From assembly GCA_020438865.1 (NCBI GenBank), contig JAGQTU010000026.1:1-46280 (forward strand): a stretch of DNA of 46,280 nt, read 5' to 3'. The notes beneath the pieces are model-generated. The model was not told the origin of the DNA and did no database searches. It saw only the letters and a program-made list of their open reading frames with translations. Position numbers and translations under genes: made by a program. Positions 40,225 to 46,280 of this stretch are shown here, piece after piece; positions within the stretch are counted from its first letter, which is position 1, and the number at the start of each line of letters is the position of its first letter. This DNA is from Mycobacterium sp. GTDB taxonomy: Bacteria > Actinomycetota > Actinomycetes > Mycobacteriales > Mycobacteriaceae.

Positions 40225-41493
40225 ATGGCGTCCATCGACGAGTTGCAGACGAACCTGAACTTCACCACCGCCAAGACCGGCGCCGACCGCACGGTGACGT
40301 TCCTGCCCGATCCGCCGCGCGCCGAGCGCTACTACACCGTCATCTCCGTCGACGACCACATCGTGGAGCCGCCGGACACCTTCGAGGGCCGGGTGCCGCG
40401 CAAGTTCGCCGACCGGGCGCCACGGGTGGTCGACACCGACAACGGTGGGCAGACCTGGATGTACGACGGGCACTCGCTGCCCAACGTCGGGTTCAACGCC
40501 GTGGTGGGCCGGCCGGTGTCGGAGTACGGGTTCGAGCCGGCCCGCTTCGACGAGATGCGCCGCGGCGCCTGGGACATCCACGCCCGGGTGGCCGACATGG
40601 ACCTCAACGGGGTGTACGCGTCGCTGAACTTCCCCTCGTTCCTGCCCGGCTTCGCCGGCCAGCGGCTGCAGCAGGTCACCCCCGACCGCGACCTGGCGAT
40701 GGCATCGGTGCGGGCCTGGAACGACTGGCACATCGAGGCCTGGGCCGGGGCCTACCCGGATCGCATCATCCCGTGCCAGCTGCCGTGGCTGCTGGATCCC
40801 GAGGTCGGCGCGAAGATGATCTACGAGAACGCCGAGCGCGGGTTCCACGCGGTGACGTTCAGCGAGAACCCAGCGCTGCTGGGGCTGCCCACGATCCACT
40901 CCGGCTACTGGGAGCCGTTGCTGGCCGCGTGCGCGGACACCGGGACCGTGGTGAACCTGCACATCGGGTCGTCGGGCACCTCGCCGTCGACCACCGACGA
41001 CGCCCCGCCCGATGTGGCGGGGGTGCTGTTCTTCGCCTACGCGATCACCGCGGCGGTGGATTGGCTGTACTCCGGTGTCTGCACCCGTCACCCCGATCTG
41101 AAGATCTGCCTGTCTGAGGGTGGAATCGGCTGGGTGGCAGGGCTTCTCGACCGCCTCGATCACATGCTGAGCTATCACGAGATGTACGGCACCTGGAAGG
41201 CGCTCGGCGAGACGCTGACCCCGGCCGAGGTGTTCACCCGCAACTTCTGGTTCTGCGCGGTCGAGGACCAGTCGTCGTTCGTCCAGTACGAGCGGATCGG
41301 CGCGGACAACATCCTGCTCGAGGCCGACTACCCGCACTGCGACTCGACGTGGCCGCACACCCAGCGCACCATCCGCGAACAGATCAGCGGGCTGCCGGAC
41401 GACATCGCCCGAAAGGTGACGTGGGAGAACGCCTCCCGGCTCTACCAGCATCCGGTCCCGGCCGCGGTGCAGCAGGATCCGAACGCCTACTGA
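40225..41493 (+). CDS. Amidohydrolase-family protein (TIM-barrel, same subgroup as 16857-18095)
   Basis: A 422-residue relative of the protein at 16857-18095, with a 35-residue N-terminal extension. It shares SVDDHIVEPPDTFEGRVPRKF, the CARHPDLKI/LSEGGIGW barrel segment, NLHIGSSG and ADYPHCDSTWP. The first metal motif is again DxH instead of HxH. GGGAGAA precedes ATG 40225. It closes the synthetase, aldolase run. Having two such paralogues in different clusters of one window suggests related chemistry on related substrates. Its 3' end overlaps the convergent dehydrogenase by 7 bases. Confidence 0.84.
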   Translation: MASIDELQTNLNFTTAKTGADRTVTFLPDPPRAERYYTVISVDDHIVEPPDTFEGRVPRKFADRAPRVVDTDNGGQTWMYDGHSLPNVGFNAVVGRPVSEYGFEPARFDEMRRGAWDIHARVADMDLNGVYASLNFPSFLPGFAGQRLQQVTPDRDLAMASVRAWNDWHIEAWAGAYPDRIIPCQLPWLLDPEVGAKMIYENAERGFHAVTFSENPALLGLPTIHSGYWEPLLAACADTGTVVNLHIGSSGTSPSTTDDAPPDVAGVLFFAYAITAAVDWLYSGVCTRHPDLKICLSEGGIGWVAGLLDRLDHMLSYHEMYGTWKALGETLTPAEVFTRNFWFCAVEDQSSFVQYERIGADNILLEADYPHCDSTWPHTQRTIREQISGLPDDIARKVTWENASRLYQHPVPAAVQQDPNAY

Positions 41494-42434
41494 GCGTTGG
41501 CGCCCAGCCAGTCCGAGATGGCGGCCACCGCGTCGCGGAAGAAGATCCGGTACGGGCGGTCGGCGACGTAGCCGATGTGCGGGGTGGCCAGCACGTTGTC
41601 CAGTGTGCGCAGCGGGTGGCCGGGTGGCAGTGGTTCGGTGTCGAACACGTCGAGGGCCGCCCCGGCGATCGTGTGGTTCTCGAGTGCGTTCAACAACGCG
41701 GCCTCGTCGATGATCGGGCCGCGAGAGGTGTTGACCAGCAAGGCCGTCGGCTTCATCAAGGCGAGTTCTCCCGCGCCCACCAGACCGGTGGATCGCTCGC
41801 TGAGCTTCAGGTGGACGCTCAGCACGTCGGACGTGGCGAACAGCTCGTCCTTGGCGACGCGGGTGGCGCCGGCCTCGGCCGCCGCCTCCGGGGTGAGGTT
41901 CTGGCTCCACGCGACGACCTTCATCCCGAAGGCCTCCCCGATGCGCGCGATCCGGGTGCCGATGCGACCCAGGCCCAGCACGCCGAGGGTGCGGCCGGCC
42001 AACTCGCGGCCCACCGATGTCTGCCAGCCGCCGTCCCGCACCGACAGCGTTTCGGCCACCAGGTTCCGCACCCCGGCCAGGATCAGCGCCCAGGTCAGCT
42101 CGACGGTCGACGCGACAGTGCCGCCGGTGGTCCCGACGTGGATGCCGTGCTCCTCGGCCGCCGCCATGTCGATCGATGCGTTGAAGGGCCCGGTGGATGC
42201 GATCATTCTCAGCTTGGGTAAGCGCTCGATGATGCTGCGCGGCAACGGGGTTCGCTCCCGCATCACGAAGACGACGTCGAAGGGTTCCAGCCGGGCGACC
42301 AGCTCGTCGGGATCGGAGATGTGGTCGTTGAACACGGTGACGTCGGCGCGATCGGTGACCGCAGACCAGTCCGCCATCTGCAGGGCGACGTTCTGGTAGT
42401 CATCGAGGACCGCGATCCGCATCCGTGCCGCCAT
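41487..42434 (-). CDS. D-2-hydroxyacid dehydrogenase, NAD-dependent
   Basis: A 315-residue oxidoreductase of the D-isomer-specific 2-hydroxyacid family, interconverting a 2-oxoacid and a D-2-hydroxyacid. The nucleotide motif is GLGRIG, and the catalytic Arg, Glu and His are in NTSRGPI, FDTEPLPPGHPL and TPHIGY. ATG at 42434 shares its first base with the adenylate cyclase stop (TGATG), so it is probably translated from the same message; a second ATG at 42422 (MRIAVLDDY) is a possible alternative. The substrate could be a glyoxylate-, hydroxypyruvate- or phosphoglycerate-like acid. The cyclase link may be positional only. Confidence 0.86.
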   Translation of the reverse strand: MAARMRIAVLDDYQNVALQMADWSAVTDRADVTVFNDHISDPDELVARLEPFDVVFVMRERTPLPRSIIERLPKLRMIASTGPFNASIDMAAAEEHGIHVGTTGGTVASTVELTWALILAGVRNLVAETLSVRDGGWQTSVGRELAGRTLGVLGLGRIGTRIARIGEAFGMKVVAWSQNLTPEAAAEAGATRVAKDELFATSDVLSVHLKLSERSTGLVGAGELALMKPTALLVNTSRGPIIDEAALLNALENHTIAGAALDVFDTEPLPPGHPLRTLDNVLATPHIGYVADRPYRIFFRDAVAAISDWLGANAQ

Positions 42435-43618
42435 CAGTTCTTGTGTGCTCGGCGTAGCCGGTAGCTGGGCAGCTGCAGGTATCCGCGCACGGTGCGTGGC
42501 GGGCGTAGCGACAGGCTGAATTGCTGAGCATCGGCCAGTTCGGTGGCCAGCGCCTGGTCGATCCGGATGGTGCCCTTGCGGGCCAGGTTGGCGAGCCGCG
42601 CGGCGACGTTGACCACCGGGCCGTAGACGTCACCGCCGCGATAGAGCACCGGACCGAAGGCCAGGCCGGCGTGCACCTGCGGCAGGTGCTCCTCGGCGGT
42701 GAACGCGTCCAGCAGTTCCAGCGTGGCCTCGGCCGCCGAGACCGGATCTTCGATCACGAACAGGATTTCGTCACCGAGGTTCTTGATCACCCGCCCGCCG
42801 TGGGCGACGACGGTGTCGAGCACGGTCGACTCGAACCGGTCGAGCACCATCGCGAGCTCGTCGAGATCGACATTGCGGGAAAGCCGGGTGTAGCCGGTCA
42901 TGTCGATGAAGCCGACCACCGCCGGCCGACTATCCACCAGGTTTTCGACGGCGGATCCGTCGGGGAACAGCGCCCGTTCCACTTCGGCGGCCAGGTGCCG
43001 GCGCCAGGTGTACAGCGTGGTGCGCTCCAGCACCGGCAGCAGCTCCTGAGTGGTGGCCAGCGCCTCGTCGGCCAACTGGGCGGCCAACTCCGGATCGTCG
43101 ACGTTGTGCCCCAACGCGATCCGGGCGCCCAGGACCTCGGAGATGAAGGTCGTCTGCGCCGCCGCCAGCCGGGACATCAGGTTGCCCAACGGGCGCGCCA
43201 GCTCAACCAGTCCGTTCTCGTCCACGATGTCGGCGGCGATCAGCGCGACCGCGTCGGCCAGTGCAGCGACGTCAGCGCTGGTGAACACCCGCTGTTCGTC
43301 GTCGACCTCCGGGAAACCCAGTGCCCGCCACAGCCGCCGTGCCTCGTCGAGCGGCACACCTACGCGTTCGGCCACCTCGAGTCGGGTGTAGCGGCCTTCC
43401 CCGGCGAGCAGCCCGCTGGTGATGACCTCCACGGGAGAAGCCTCGTCGGGTTCGTCCCCTTCGCGGCGTGACCCCTGATCGGTCCTGCCGCCGAGCAGGG
43501 CCAACAGCGCGGCCAACAGGCTGTTGCCGCCGATCCGGGCCAGTTCGGTGACCCCCGCCGACCCGAGCTCGACGACGCGCGCCACGAAGTTGGCCGAACC
43601 CCGCACCGGATCCACCAC
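42434..43618 (-). CDS. Class III adenylate/guanylate cyclase with N-terminal regulatory domain
   Basis: A 394-residue soluble nucleotide cyclase. Residues 1-200 are a helical region with a MerR/HTH-like start (TRLEVAERVGVPLDEARRLW), as in the regulatory half of mycobacterial cyclases such as Rv1264 and Rv2212. The catalytic domain has metal Asp residues in FIDMTGYTRL and KNLGDEILF, a Lys in the same motif fitting ATP selectivity, and the NVAARL transition-state Asn/Arg. All key residues appear present, so activity is expected. GTG at 43618 is used; GTG at 43615 is equally possible. First gene of a pair with the D-2-hydroxyacid dehydrogenase. Confidence 0.86.
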   Translation of the reverse strand: MVDPVRGSANFVARVVELGSAGVTELARIGGNSLLAALLALLGGRTDQGSRREGDEPDEASPVEVITSGLLAGEGRYTRLEVAERVGVPLDEARRLWRALGFPEVDDEQRVFTSADVAALADAVALIAADIVDENGLVELARPLGNLMSRLAAAQTTFISEVLGARIALGHNVDDPELAAQLADEALATTQELLPVLERTTLYTWRRHLAAEVERALFPDGSAVENLVDSRPAVVGFIDMTGYTRLSRNVDLDELAMVLDRFESTVLDTVVAHGGRVIKNLGDEILFVIEDPVSAAEATLELLDAFTAEEHLPQVHAGLAFGPVLYRGGDVYGPVVNVAARLANLARKGTIRIDQALATELADAQQFSLSLRPPRTVRGYLQLPSYRLRRAHKN

Positions 43619-43757
43619 CTGCGTGACACTCCTACTCGTCGGGCGCTACTGGCCAACAATAGGTCTAGCGATACTGGGCAGCCACGGCGGTCGCAAAGAG
43701 GCCAGGTCGTCAATGCTGCACCGGGGTCGTTGAACAGGCAAGTGGTCGGGTCGGCGT

Positions 43758-43901
43758 CTAGGGACTGCACTCCTTGATATGTGCGGTGATTCGCTCCGCC
43801 AGGCCATCCGGTAGCGAGACGGCCAGCTGCACGTCGCCGAGCTGGACCGTGCCCTCGGCATAGGGCAGCAGGTCGCGGCCCTCGGTTATCCGGCGGCACA
43901 T
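43758..43901 (-). CDS. Small hypothetical protein
   Basis: ATG at 43901 opens a 47-residue product (CRRITEGRDLLPYAEGTVQL, then a GLAERITAHIKECSP end). The frame is open further up, with helical-looking LLEQFIET just before the ATG but no other start codon close by, so the true N-terminus is doubtful. It follows the coiled-coil gene on the same strand after 32 bases and may be coupled with it. I recognise no family. Confidence 0.45.
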   Translation of the reverse strand: MCRRITEGRDLLPYAEGTVQLGDVQLAVSLPDGLAERITAHIKECSP

Positions 43902-43933
43902 CGTCTCGATGAACTGCTCGAGAAGCGGAGCGG

Positions 43934-44245
43934 CTATTCCGCGTCGCGGATGGCGTCGAGGCGCGCGGTCACCCGGGCCAGCGCCTCGTCGATGACGTCC
44001 ACCTTTTCGCCGCGCCGTTCGTTGGCGGGCTGTGCGGCGCCGCGGCCACCTTCGGCCTCCACCCGCGCCGCGCCCTGCCGCCGCAGCAGGCTGAAGTTCC
44101 TCTCGCGGGCCTGCCTGAGCCTGCTCTGCAGATCCCGCAGCGCCTTGGCGTCCATGCGCTCCAGCGCGTTCGGGTGGCTCTGGTCGATCAGCGCGTTCTC
44201 CTGCGCCGTCATGTTCACGTGGTGGTTGCTCACCGGGTAATTCAT
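43934..44245 (-). CDS. Small helical (coiled-coil) protein
   Basis: A 103-residue charged helical protein (ALERMDAKALRDLQSRLRQA, then ALARVTARLDAIRDAE at the end). Heptad-like spacing in both halves suggests a coiled coil with a flexible Gly/Glu-rich middle. ATG at 44245 is used; 44260 would add five residues, and ATG at 44197 (MTAQENALID) is another candidate, none with a good ribosome site. It lies 49 bases downstream of the MmyB-type regulator gene on the same strand. Function unknown. Confidence 0.55.
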   Translation of the reverse strand: MNYPVSNHHVNMTAQENALIDQSHPNALERMDAKALRDLQSRLRQARERNFSLLRRQGAARVEAEGGRGAAQPANERRGEKVDVIDEALARVTARLDAIRDAE

Positions 44246-44294
44246 AGCCGACCCGGGCATAGCTCACGCCCCGATTCCGTTCGGTCCCGAGAAG

Positions 44295-45029
44295 TCAGTC
44301 GGTGCTTTGGTCTGCGACTTCCCACGGGTTCCGGTCCCGGAGAAATCCGGTAAGCATGATCCCGGAGCGGTAGGGGTGCCGCCACGCCCTCATGTCGATC
44401 GCCAACTGGTCACCATGGTCGATATCGCTGACGTACCAGGTCCGGGACGATGGATCCATCGGGATCACCTGACTGTCCCAACGCCTACGGAAGTCCGGGT
44501 ACTGCTGCAGGTTGAGTTCCACCGCCTTGAGATAGGCCGGATTGTGCCGGTCGACGAGGATGCGGGTTCGGCCGGTGCTGACCCACCAGTCGGCGATTTC
44601 GGACCAGTTGACCAGGATGCGTTGCGCCTCGGGGTGTCCGTACTGCCAGTGCACCATGTCGCGGAACTGGTCGGCATCCTTGAACAGCCGCAGAAACGCG
44701 GCGTTGTAGTGGGAGTCATCAGCGTTGGTGATCCAGGCCGTCGGCTGCGGGATGCGCTCCAGGTAGGTGACCACCGGCTGGCTGTCGAAGAGCTCGACGT
44801 TCGGCCATTTCGCCGCGAGCAGGAACAGGTACTGGTGCTCCCAGGTGCTCAGCTCACAGGCCTTGGCGATGTTGTCGAGGTCGACATCCATCGGGTCGGA
44901 GCGTTCGCCGTGTTCCAGGCGGTAGAGCCAGGTCTGACTGCGGGCGATCACCTGAGCCAGCTCCGCCGCCCCCAGCCCGGCCCGGGCGCGAACCGCGCGC
45001 ACGAACTCCCCCAACCCCGCCCGGTCCAT
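44295..45029 (-). CDS. XRE-family regulator with MmyB-like ligand-binding domain
   Basis: A 244-residue regulator: N-terminal Cro/C1-type HTH (LGEFVRAVRARAGLGAAELA, then RSQTWLYRLEHGERSDP) and a C-terminal MmyB-like, PAS-fold domain (PQPTAWITNADDSHYNAAFL, WQYGHPEAQRILVNW, AYLKAVELNLQQYPDFRRRW) thought to bind fatty-acid-like ligands. The family is frequent in actinobacteria, usually next to its targets. ATG at 45029. Three palindromic sites lie over and upstream of the start, fitting autoregulation. The small genes 43758-44245 downstream may be its operon partners; the small genes at 45229-45583 are divergent. Confidence 0.87.
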   Translation of the reverse strand: MDRAGLGEFVRAVRARAGLGAAELAQVIARSQTWLYRLEHGERSDPMDVDLDNIAKACELSTWEHQYLFLLAAKWPNVELFDSQPVVTYLERIPQPTAWITNADDSHYNAAFLRLFKDADQFRDMVHWQYGHPEAQRILVNWSEIADWWVSTGRTRILVDRHNPAYLKAVELNLQQYPDFRRRWDSQVIPMDPSSRTWYVSDIDHGDQLAIDMRAWRHPYRSGIMLTGFLRDRNPWEVADQSTD

Positions 45030-45061
45030 TCCGGAATTGTCAACTTGACCGGCGGTTCAAG
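45028..45061. promoter_or_regulatory. Palindromes at the start of the MmyB-type regulator gene
   Basis: ATTCCGGAAT (45028-45037) is a perfect palindrome overlapping the start codon. A second imperfect one, CTTGA at 45044-45048 and TCAAG at 45057-45061, follows. Both are in the regulator's own 5' region. Confidence 0.4.
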
Positions 45062-45086
45062 CAAATTCACTGGGCCGTTGATTGCG

Positions 45087-45099
45087 GTCCAAATTGGAC
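45087..45099. promoter_or_regulatory. Perfect 13-base palindrome, candidate operator
   Basis: GTCCAA, A, TTGGAC: a perfect odd-length palindrome 58 bases upstream of the regulator start, in the 199-base divergent region. Its symmetry suits a dimeric HTH protein; the neighbour MmyB-type regulator is the obvious candidate. Confidence 0.5.
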
Positions 45100-45171
45100 G
45101 CCCTGGCGATTGGCGCTCGGCAAAAACATCCCCATAGTCTGATTTCATCCGGACGCTGAGCATCCCCGGAC

Positions 45172-45188
45172 GTTCACCGGAAGTTCAC
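45172..45188 (+). promoter_or_regulatory. GTTCAC direct repeats
   Basis: GTTCAC occurs at 45172-45177 and 45183-45188, 11 bases apart (about one helical turn), just before the small membrane-protein gene. TAGTGT at 45203-45208 could be its -10 box, although spacing to a -35 is unclear. Possible activator site. Confidence 0.3.
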
Positions 45189-45228
45189 AGACCATTTGGG
45201 AGTAGTGTGCCCGTTCTGAACAGTCCTT

Positions 45229-45435
45229 ATGTCGGGCGGCGTAGCGATGGATGACGATGAGTTCCCGTTGCCGGTGGCCATCCTCACCATCGCCATCGCC
45301 GCGATCGTGCTGATCTGGCAACGCTCACGGGATTGGCTGTCGGCCGCAACTCCACCCGACCAGGGCCTGCCCGCGGCGGCGTTCTTGGCTGCTGCGGCTC
45401 CTATGGCTTCTGCGTCGACCTCGTCGTGCCCCTAG
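45229..45435 (+). CDS. Small single-pass membrane protein
   Basis: Encodes 68 residues with one membrane span (VAILTIAIAAIVLIW) after an acidic start (MDDDEFPLP). The tail is Ala/Ser-rich and carries no recognisable domain. ATG at 45229 is used; ATG at 45247 would remove six residues. It is divergent from the MmyB-type regulator and precedes the zinc-ribbon ORF by seven bases. Function unknown. Confidence 0.5.
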   Translation: MSGGVAMDDDEFPLPVAILTIAIAAIVLIWQRSRDWLSAATPPDQGLPAAAFLAAAAPMASASTSSCP

Positions 45436-45442
45436 GGCGTGC

Positions 45443-45583
45443 ATGAGACTTCCATGGTGCAAGCACGAGTGGCTGGAATGGGATGACTTCACCCACGATC
45501 CCGACGCTCTCGAACTGCCGACCACGGTCGTGGCCTACAAGTGCGCCAAGTGCGGCAGCGTGAAACGGGAGCGGGAATCCTGA
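45443..45583 (+). CDS. Small zinc-ribbon protein (46 residues)
   Basis: A short ORF with MRLPWCKHEWLEWDDF at the start and YKCAKCGSVKRERES at the end. Its Cys-x-His and CxxC pairs could hold one zinc ion, as in small zinc-ribbon proteins of phage and mycobacteria. The codon use is normal for the region. ATG at 45443 is seven bases after the previous stop, so the two are probably cotranscribed. Function unknown. Confidence 0.6.
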   Translation: MRLPWCKHEWLEWDDFTHDPDALELPTTVVAYKCAKCGSVKRERES

Positions 45584-45746
45584 CTCCTGGCTTTCCGCGG
45601 CTTGTCCACTGCCACGAATTCCTGAACCTTTAGCTCGTCGGCACTGCCGGCGTGGCAGGTAGCGCTGCGAGTCGCGCGGGTCAGACCCGACTGCCGCGAT
45701 CATCCCTGCGGTGGTGGTGTCGTGACATCCGTTGTTCACCGATTCG

Positions 45747-45763
45747 GTGTCGGGCGCCGACAC
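45747..45763 (+). promoter_or_regulatory. Hairpin in the leader of the glycogen phosphorylase gene
   Basis: GTGTCGG (45747-45753) and CCGACAC (45757-45763) form a 7-bp stem with a GCG loop, 57 bases before the phosphorylase ATG. The rest of 45584-45820 has only a weak CTGCC/GGCAG pair at 45644-45658, and I see no clear promoter. Confidence 0.4.
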
Positions 45764-45820
45764 ACAGCGGGATACTGGCGGCCATCTGAGCAGCGGACGA
45801 ACACCGGGGAAGAAGTTGTC

Positions 45821-46280
45821 ATGAGCAATGTGATGCCGGGCCGTACCCACGATTCCGACCTTCCGCGGGCGGTGGTCGGCTACCAGCACGATCCGTCTGC
45901 GTCGGCACCGGCCATCCTGGAGCAGGACAGCCGGACGGGGATGAGTGCCGATGCGCTGACGCGCGGCATCAACGACCACCTCCGCTACACACTGGGGCGC
46001 CCGGCCAAACTGCTGGAGCCCAAGCACTACTACCAGGCGCTGTCGCTGGCGGTGCGCGACCGCCTGCAGGACCGCTGGCTCAAGAGCACCCAGACCTACC
46101 TCGAGACCTCCTCCAAGGTGGCCTGCTACCTGTCCGCGGAGTTCCTGCTCGGCCCGCACCTCGGCAACAACCTGCTGAATCTCGGCCTCGAGGAGGAGGC
46201 GCGCGCCGCGCTGGCCGAGCTTGGTCAGGACTTCGACGCGGTGCTGGCCTGCGAGGAGGAACCGGGGATGGGCAAAGGGG
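45821..46280 (+). CDS. glgP: Glycogen/alpha-glucan phosphorylase, N-terminal part (runs off the window)
   Basis: The open frame from ATG 45821 reaches the window edge (153 codons) without a stop. It shows phosphorylase N-terminal segments KHYYQALSLAVRDRL, KVACYLSAEFLLGPHLGNNL and EEEPGMGKG at the edge. The family releases glucose-1-phosphate from alpha-1,4-glucans with a pyridoxal-phosphate lysine that lies beyond this window. GGGAAGA precedes the ATG. Full proteins are about 800 residues, so about four fifths are missing here. Confidence 0.86.
   Translation, partial: MSNVMPGRTHDSDLPRAVVGYQHDPSASAPAILEQDSRTGMSADALTRGINDHLRYTLGRPAKLLEPKHYYQALSLAVRDRLQDRWLKSTQTYLETSSKVACYLSAEFLLGPHLGNNLLNLGLEEEARAALAELGQDFDAVLACEEEPGMGKG

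Noticed and set aside
45644-45658. CTGCC/GGCAG hairpin as a terminator after the zinc-ribbon gene
   Set aside because: Only a 5-bp stem and no T run, so it is too weak to call.
45401-46159. 252-codon minus-strand frame
   Set aside because: Antisense to the glycogen phosphorylase and zinc-ribbon ORFs, which have recognisable motifs.
1-46280. Mobile elements, CRISPR array, tRNA or rRNA genes
   Set aside because: No transposase, integrase, regularly spaced repeats or tRNA/rRNA-like sequence was recognised on reading; the accessory character rests on gene content only.

Overview
The window reads as chromosome of a GC-rich actinobacterium, almost certainly a Mycobacteriaceae member and probably a rapid-growing Mycolicibacterium-type species. 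The basis is a complete yrbE/mce operon, a MenB closely matching the remembered M. tuberculosis protein, a WS/DGAT acyltransferase, a DUF732 secreted protein, a class III adenylate cyclase, mycofactocin-type oxidoreductases, frequent GTG starts and ATGA/GTGA gene overlaps. No tRNA, rRNA, insertion sequence, integrase or CRISPR array was seen. Functions are inferred from motifs and remembered family features; no search was run.

Layout. (1) 37-4510: a plus-strand meta-cleavage set of aromatic hydroxylase, C-C hydrolase, extradiol dioxygenase and ACMSD-like amidohydrolase. (2) 4448-7589: an alpha/beta hydrolase and Baeyer-Villiger-type monooxygenase, divergent from a TetR regulator across a clear inverted repeat. 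(3) 7677-11013: a minus-strand run of methyltransferase, SnoaL-like protein, short-chain dehydrogenase (SDR) and WS/DGAT. (4) 11066-13868: exported Ntn-type amidase, M15-type lipoprotein peptidase and a mycofactocin-type SDR. (5) 13987-19615: cytochrome P450, double-length GntR/FCD regulator, amidohydrolase, SDR, EthD-like small protein and SnoaL-like protein, tightly packed. (6) 19584-21286: small membrane and secreted proteins. (7) 21459-30676: eight-gene mce lipid-importer operon. (8) 30683-36638: zinc alcohol dehydrogenase of the NDMA-dependent type, menB, GAF-LuxR regulator, second P450 and acyl-CoA dehydrogenase. (9) 36642-41493: secreted S1-like protease, then a leader region with an 18-codon ORF, acyl-CoA synthetase, a 27-codon linker ORF, class II aldolase and amidohydrolase. 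(10) 41487-46280: D-2-hydroxyacid dehydrogenase, adenylate cyclase, small ORFs, MmyB-type regulator, small membrane and zinc-ribbon proteins, and the 5' end of a glycogen phosphorylase.

How the parts may work together. Most of the window looks like accessory catabolism of hydrophobic or aromatic compounds: lipid import (mce), oxidation (two P450s, a BVMO, an aromatic hydroxylase), alcohol oxidation through enzymes of mycofactocin-linked families, CoA activation and dehydrogenation, ring cleavage, and amidohydrolase-fold enzymes in three clusters. Each cluster has or adjoins its own regulator. The substrates cannot be read from sequence. The least familiar parts are the P450/double-GntR/amidohydrolase cluster at 13987-19615 and the leader upstream of the acyl-CoA synthetase at 37513-37767.
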